16,550 nucleotides of DNA from contig DATKHR010000026.1 in assembly GCA_035510155.1 (NCBI GenBank), positions 1-16,550 of the forward strand. The letters run 5' to 3'. The stretch is from DATKHR01 sp035510155 (GTDB lineage: Bacteria; Acidobacteriota; Vicinamibacteria; Vicinamibacterales; CAVVIG01). A program made the translations under genes and the position numbers. Of the stretch, positions 12,078 through 16,550 are shown piece after piece. Position 1 is the first letter of the stretch. The number at the start of each line of letters is the position of its first letter. The notes under the pieces were generated by a model. The model saw nothing but the letters and a program-made list of their open reading frames with translations, was not told the DNA's origin and searched no databases.

Positions 12078-14351
12078 GTGGAGAGTCTCTTTCGCCTCCT
12101 GTTCAAGTACCCGCCGCTGATGTTTCAGCAGGGCGATCTCTCCTGGGCCTTCTCGCGCGCGACGGTCATGACGGCAGGCGCGGGCGTCGCGGCAATTGGC
12201 GTGGCGCTCGTGACCTACCGCGGCCTTGCCGCGGCGGACCGGCCGCGCGACCGCGCGGTGCTTGTGGGGTTGCGCCTCGCCGCGCTCGGCGTATTGCTGA
12301 TCTGCCTCCTTCGGCCGACTCTGGTTCTCAAGGCGGCCGTCCCGCAGCAGAATTTCCTCGGCGTGCTGGTCGACGATTCGCGAAGCATGGCCATCGCCGA
12401 TCGGGGCGGCCAGCCACGGAGCGCCTTCGTCGAGGGGCAGCTCGGCGGTCCGGATGCGCCGCTGCTTCGGGCGCTTTCCAAGAAGTTCGTTGTCCGCTTC
12501 TTCAGCTTCTCGTCGGCCTCTGAGCGGGTCGCCTCCGCGGCCGATCTGAAATTTCAGGGCACGGCGACGCGCCTGGGCCAGGCGCTCGACCGCGCGCGCG
12601 ACGAGCTCGCCGGGCTCCCCCTCGCCGGGCTGGTGATGGTCACCGACGGCGCCGACACGTCAGACGCGGCGCTCGATGAAACGCTCGCAAGCTTGAAGGC
12701 CCGGTCGATTCCCGTGTTCACGCTTGGCGTCGGCCAGGAGCATTTCGACAAGGACATCCAAGTCACGCGCGTGGAAACCCCTCGATCCGTGCTCAAAGGC
12801 ACCGCCCTCGTGGTTGACGTCGTCGTCTCGCAGACCGGCTACGCAGGACAGACGGTGCCGATGACGGTTGAAGACGACGGGCGAATCGTCAGTACTCAGG
12901 ATGTGACGCTGCCCGACGACGGCGAGTCGGCGACCGTGAAGGTGCGGTTCCAGGCAAACGAAGCCGGAGCTCGCCTGTTCTCGTTCAAGATTCCGGCGCA
13001 GCCGGGTGAACAGGTCACGCAGAACAACGCGCGCGACACGCTCATCCAGGTGAACGACGGCATCGAGAAGGTCCTGTACTACGAAGGCGAGCCGCGACCC
13101 GAGCAGAAGTTCGTGACCCGCGCGATCGAGGGCGACCGGAACCTGCAGGTCGTCACGCTGACTCGAACGGCCGAGAACAAGTACTACCGCCAGAACGTCA
13201 GCAGCGGCGACGAAGTCGTGGGCGGTTTTCCGAAGACCCGCGAGGAGCTGTTCCCCTATCGCGCGTTGATACTGGGAAGCGTCGAGGCGGCTTCGTTCAC
13301 GCCCGATCAGCTGCGCATGATCGCGGACTACGTCAACAAGCGGGGCGGCTCGCTCCTGATGTTGGGAGGGCGCCGGTCCTTTGGCGAAGGAGGATGGGCC
13401 GGAACGCCCGTTGGCGAAGTGCTGCCCGTCACGTTGGATGCCGCCAACGCGAAGTACTTCTCGGAGCTGTCCGTGCGACCGACGCGCGCCGGGCTGACCT
13501 TCCCGGTCACGCAAATCGCCGGCGACGAAAAGTCGTCCGCCGCGAAATGGGACACGATGCCGGTCGTGACCACGGTGAATCCCGTGCATCTCGTCAAGCC
13601 GGGGGCGACGATCCTCTTGAACGCGGCCGACAACCGCAAACAGGAGCAGATCGTGCTCGCCTATCAGCGGTACGGGCGGGGCAAGGCGGTCGCCATGCCG
13701 ATCCAGGATGCCTGGGCGTGGAAAATGGACGCCAAGATGCCGGTCAACGACACGACGCATCAGATGTTCTGGCGGCGCCTCGTGCGGTGGCTCGTGGACG
13801 GCGTTCCCAATCAGGTGAATGTCGCGACGTCGACCGACCGCGTGGAGCCCGGCGAAACCATAAAACTGAGCGCCGAAGTCCTCGACGCCGCTTACGTCGA
13901 GGTCAACGACAGCCGCGTCGTGGCTTCGATTGTTTCGCCGTCGGGAAAAACGACGGAAGTCCCGGTCGACTGGACGGTGACCAGGGACGGCGACTATCGC
14001 GCAACGTTCGTCCCGGATGAAGAAGGGATCTACAAGCTGAGCGTCCACGCCGAGCGGGGAGACAAAGCGATCGGGACGGCATCGATGAGCGTGCGCGTTT
14101 CCGCCGGCGATGCCGAGTACTTCGACGCCGCCATGCGCGCCCCGCTCTTGAAGCGCGTCGCCGAAGAGACCGGCGGGCGCTTCTTCACGGCCACCAACGC
14201 GTCGTCGCTGCCCGAAGCGATCAGCTACAACGGCCGCGGCGTGACGGTCGTCGAGGAGCGCGAGCTCTGGGACATGCCTGCGCTGTTCATCCTGCTCATC
14301 GGGTTCGTCGCTGCCGAGTGGGGATATCGCCGGGTCAAGGGGCTCGCGTGA
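12078..14351 (+). CDS. VWA-domain membrane protein with glutamine-amidotransferase-like region
   Basis: 757 residues. Two N-terminal membrane segments (about 28-49 and 59-83) precede a von Willebrand factor A domain whose MIDAS metal site looks complete: DDSRS (99-103), Thr162 in GTATRLG, and Asp190 in MVTDGADTSD. After beta-sandwich-like segments, a region from about 330 (GIEKVLYYEGEPRPEQKFVT) to 560 resembles the class I glutamine-amidotransferase-like fold found in such proteins (RALILGSVEAASFTPDQLR, GGSLLMLGGRRSFGEGGW). An Ig-like region and a C-terminal membrane helix (about 733-749, PALFILLIGFVAAEW) follow. These proteins accompany MoxR ATPases, as here. The specific substrate is unknown. 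GTG at 12078 is supported by the -10 box just upstream; the stop overlaps the next GTG (GTGA). Confidence 0.85.
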   Translation: MESLFRLLFKYPPLMFQQGDLSWAFSRATVMTAGAGVAAIGVALVTYRGLAAADRPRDRAVLVGLRLAALGVLLICLLRPTLVLKAAVPQQNFLGVLVDDSRSMAIADRGGQPRSAFVEGQLGGPDAPLLRALSKKFVVRFFSFSSASERVASAADLKFQGTATRLGQALDRARDELAGLPLAGLVMVTDGADTSDAALDETLASLKARSIPVFTLGVGQEHFDKDIQVTRVETPRSVLKGTALVVDVVVSQTGYAGQTVPMTVEDDGRIVSTQDVTLPDDGESATVKVRFQANEAGARLFSFKIPAQPGEQVTQNNARDTLIQVNDGIEKVLYYEGEPRPEQKFVTRAIEGDRNLQVVTLTRTAENKYYRQNVSSGDEVVGGFPKTREELFPYRALILGSVEAASFTPDQLRMIADYVNKRGGSLLMLGGRRSFGEGGWAGTPVGEVLPVTLDAANAKYFSELSVRPTRAGLTFPVTQIAGDEKSSAAKWDTMPVVTTVNPVHLVKPGATILLNAADNRKQEQIVLAYQRYGRGKAVAMPIQDAWAWKMDAKMPVNDTTHQMFWRRLVRWLVDGVPNQVNVATSTDRVEPGETIKLSAEVLDAAYVEVNDSRVVASIVSPSGKTTEVPVDWTVTRDGDYRATFVPDEEGIYKLSVHAERGDKAIGTASMSVRVSAGDAEYFDAAMRAPLLKRVAEETGGRFFTATNASSLPEAISYNGRGVTVVEERELWDMPALFILLIGFVAAEWGYRRVKGLA

Positions 14352-15289
14352 GACACGCCTCGCCGGCCGCGTCGCTGGCGTTCTTGGCCGCACTCGCCAC
14401 CTCCGCCCCGGCATTCGCCCAGGCCACGCATGTGCTCGTCGTCACAGGCGTCCCGGGCGACGAGGAGCACGCCAGGAAGTTCCAGCAGTGGGCCACGACG
14501 TTCATCGATGCCGCCAAGACGAAGGAAGGAGTCCCGGCCGCCAACATCACGTTCCTGTCGGACCGCGGCGCGACGAAGCCGGCGGTTGAGAAAGCGTTTG
14601 GCGACATCGCCGCAAAGGCAAAGGCGAACGACGAGGTCTTCATCCTCCTCATCGGCCACGGCAGCTTCGACGGCACTGTCGCCGCTTTCAACCTTCCGGG
14701 CCCCGACTTGACGGCGGATGACTACGCCCGGCTGCTGACCAGGTTTGCCGCCCAGCGCGTCGTGTTCGTGAACACGAGCAGCTCGAGCGGGGCTTTTCTC
14801 AAACCGCTCGCGGGTCCCGGCCGGGTGATCGTCACCGCCACCAAAACAGGCGGCGAACGCAACGAGACTGACTTTCCCCAATACTTCGTGGCAGCATTCA
14901 CGGATGAAGCGGCCGATCGCGATCGCAATGGCCACGTGTCAGTCGGCGAAGCCTTCGAGTACGCAAGGACGAAAGTCACGGAGGCCTTCCAGAAGAAGGG
15001 TCTGCTGTTGACCGAGCACGCCACGCTGGACGACGGGGGCGAGGGTCGGCTCGCGTCGACCATCTTTCTCGGCAGCGGAGGCGCGGCGGCGCTGCACGTC
15101 GACACCAACGACCCGGACATGCGCGCCCTCGTCGATGAGCGCGACGCGATCGACCGGCAGATCGTCGAGCTGCGTGCCAGGAAGGGAACGATGGACCAGG
15201 CCCGGTACGATGCGGAAATGGAGCGCCTGCTCACCGAGCTCGCCGTCAAGACGAAGGAGATTCGCGACCGTCAAGCGAAAAAACAGTAA
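14348..15289 (+). CDS. Exported caspase/C13-like protein lacking the catalytic Cys
   Basis: 313 residues. A signal peptide (HASPAASLAFLAALATSAPAFAQ) indicates export. The mature part follows the caspase/legumain-like layout: a first strand (THVLVVTG), NDEVFILLIGHGSFDG with the expected His104, a second strand RVVFVNTSSSSGAFL where members of this fold usually have Asp-x-Cys, then RVIVTATKTGG. Here Ser144-147 occupy that site and the whole mature protein lacks a plausible nucleophilic Cys, so protease activity is doubtful. DRDRNGHVSVGE (190-201) fits a calcium-binding EF-hand loop. The last 60 residues (from about 260, VDERDAIDRQIVELRARKG) are a charged coiled-coil. GTG at 14348 overlaps the VWA stop and lies just before the signal peptide. 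Probably works with the VWA and MoxR proteins. Confidence 0.75.
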   Translation: MRHASPAASLAFLAALATSAPAFAQATHVLVVTGVPGDEEHARKFQQWATTFIDAAKTKEGVPAANITFLSDRGATKPAVEKAFGDIAAKAKANDEVFILLIGHGSFDGTVAAFNLPGPDLTADDYARLLTRFAAQRVVFVNTSSSSGAFLKPLAGPGRVIVTATKTGGERNETDFPQYFVAAFTDEAADRDRNGHVSVGEAFEYARTKVTEAFQKKGLLLTEHATLDDGGEGRLASTIFLGSGGAAALHVDTNDPDMRALVDERDAIDRQIVELRARKGTMDQARYDAEMERLLTELAVKTKEIRDRQAKKQ

Positions 15290-15300
15290 GCGTCACAATA
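15290..15300 (+). promoter_or_regulatory. Candidate -10 region for moxR
   Basis: GCGTCACAATA contains CACAAT (15294-15299), which would give a leader of about 38 bases. It differs by one base from GCGTTACAATA upstream of the PEGA gene. No -35 box was found. It may be an internal promoter within the VWA-MoxR locus. An AGGA (15333-15336 region) before the ATG at 15344 could serve as ribosome site. Confidence 0.35.
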
Positions 15301-15343
15301 ACCGGATAAGAGTAACCTCAAACGCCAAACTCAGGATCACTCG

Positions 15344-16372
<1,029 letters not shown>

Positions 16373-16376
16373 TCAT

Positions 16377-16397
16377 TGCGGATTGCGGTTGCGGATT
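16377..16397. repeat. GCGGATT repeat between moxR and the DUF58 gene
   Basis: GCGGATT (16378-16384), GCGGTT (16385-16390) and GCGGATT (16391-16397), preceded by ATT, fill most of the 33-base gap. The same unit appears reversed in the amidase linker. Because the gap is so short, the repeat forms most of the leader of the DUF58 gene. Confidence 0.6.
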
Positions 16398-16405
16398 GAC
16401 AAGCG

Positions 16406-16550
16406 ATGACATCAGGCGAAGCGATTCCGGGCGCGCGATTCGTGGATCCGCAGATCCTCGCGCGGATTGGCAACCTCGAGCTGATGGCGCGCAACGTCGT
16501 CGAAGGCTTCATCAACGGCCTGCATCGCGCGCCGTTCTTCGGCGCCTCGA
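16406..16550 (+). CDS. DUF58-domain protein, N-terminal fragment (cut by window edge)
   Basis: From ATG 16406 the frame stays open to the edge for 48 codons. The sequence FVDPQILARIGNLELMARNV followed by VEGFINGLHRAPFFGAS matches the characteristic N-terminus of DUF58 proteins, where 'ARNVVEGFxxGLH' precedes the region that in full-length members leads to a VWA-like fold. DUF58 genes nearly always follow MoxR genes, as here, 33 bases downstream. No Shine-Dalgarno sequence is evident; the leader is mostly the GCGGATT repeat. The rest of the gene and possible further BatA/VWA genes lie outside the window. Confidence 0.88.
   Translation, partial: MTSGEAIPGARFVDPQILARIGNLELMARNVVEGFINGLHRAPFFGAS

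Noticed and set aside
12660..14414. Long minus-strand open frame (584 codons)
   Set aside because: Antisense shadow of the VWA gene; Arg/His/Asp-rich without motifs.

Overview
The window is GC-rich, densely packed bacterial DNA. Gene content and style (amidase-GerMN-RNase PH run, MoxR/DUF58/VWA locus, an ESFPASD-motif membrane protein, many start codons with little or no Shine-Dalgarno sequence, and short heptamer repeats between genes) look most like a soil or sediment Acidobacteriota, perhaps Vicinamibacteria. That assignment is inference from gene content; there is no rRNA gene here to confirm it. No tRNA, rRNA, CRISPR array, insertion sequence or phage gene was seen. No gene-free stretch exceeds 300 bases.

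Region 1 (1-5977) is a fatty-acid / acyl-CoA degradation block. An acyl-CoA dehydrogenase, cut by the left edge, is divergent from a plus-strand run: SDR oxidoreductase, acyl-CoA synthetase and hotdog thioesterase (joined by 4-base ATGA overlaps), then a FadB/FadJ-like bifunctional enzyme and a MaoC-type hydratase. Together they cover activation, dehydrogenation, hydration, 3-hydroxyacyl oxidation and CoA release. No thiolase is in the window.

Region 2 (5978-10254) is cell envelope and housekeeping: a secreted Tyr/Pro/Gly-rich PEGA protein, a secreted N-acetylmuramoyl-L-alanine amidase, a membrane-anchored GerMN protein, RNase PH and an O6-alkylguanine-DNA alkyltransferase. From the amidase onward the genes touch or overlap, so they probably form one transcription unit.

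Region 3 (10211-11996) is small and mixed. A minus-strand RdgB/HAM1 nucleotide pyrophosphatase overlaps the alkyltransferase tail to tail. Upstream of it lies an 87-residue minus-strand gene, and opposite that a possible 26-residue ORF with the best Shine-Dalgarno sequence in the window. A pair of direct repeats 20 bp apart follows, then a small membrane protein with the ESFPASD motif.

Region 4 (12078-16550) is a MoxR-type locus: a large VWA protein, an exported caspase/C13-like protein lacking the usual Cys, a MoxR AAA+ ATPase, and the start of a DUF58 protein. This is probably one functional module acting at the membrane or in the periplasm.

The most unusual signals are: short tandem repeats (7- or 9-bp period) at four gene boundaries or linkers, one coding a Pro-rich linker and one supplying a stop codon; a 60-bp in-frame insertion inside the crotonase domain of the FadB/J-like gene; a 12-bp stem hairpin that ends one base before a TTG start codon; and the Cys-less caspase-like protein in the MoxR locus.
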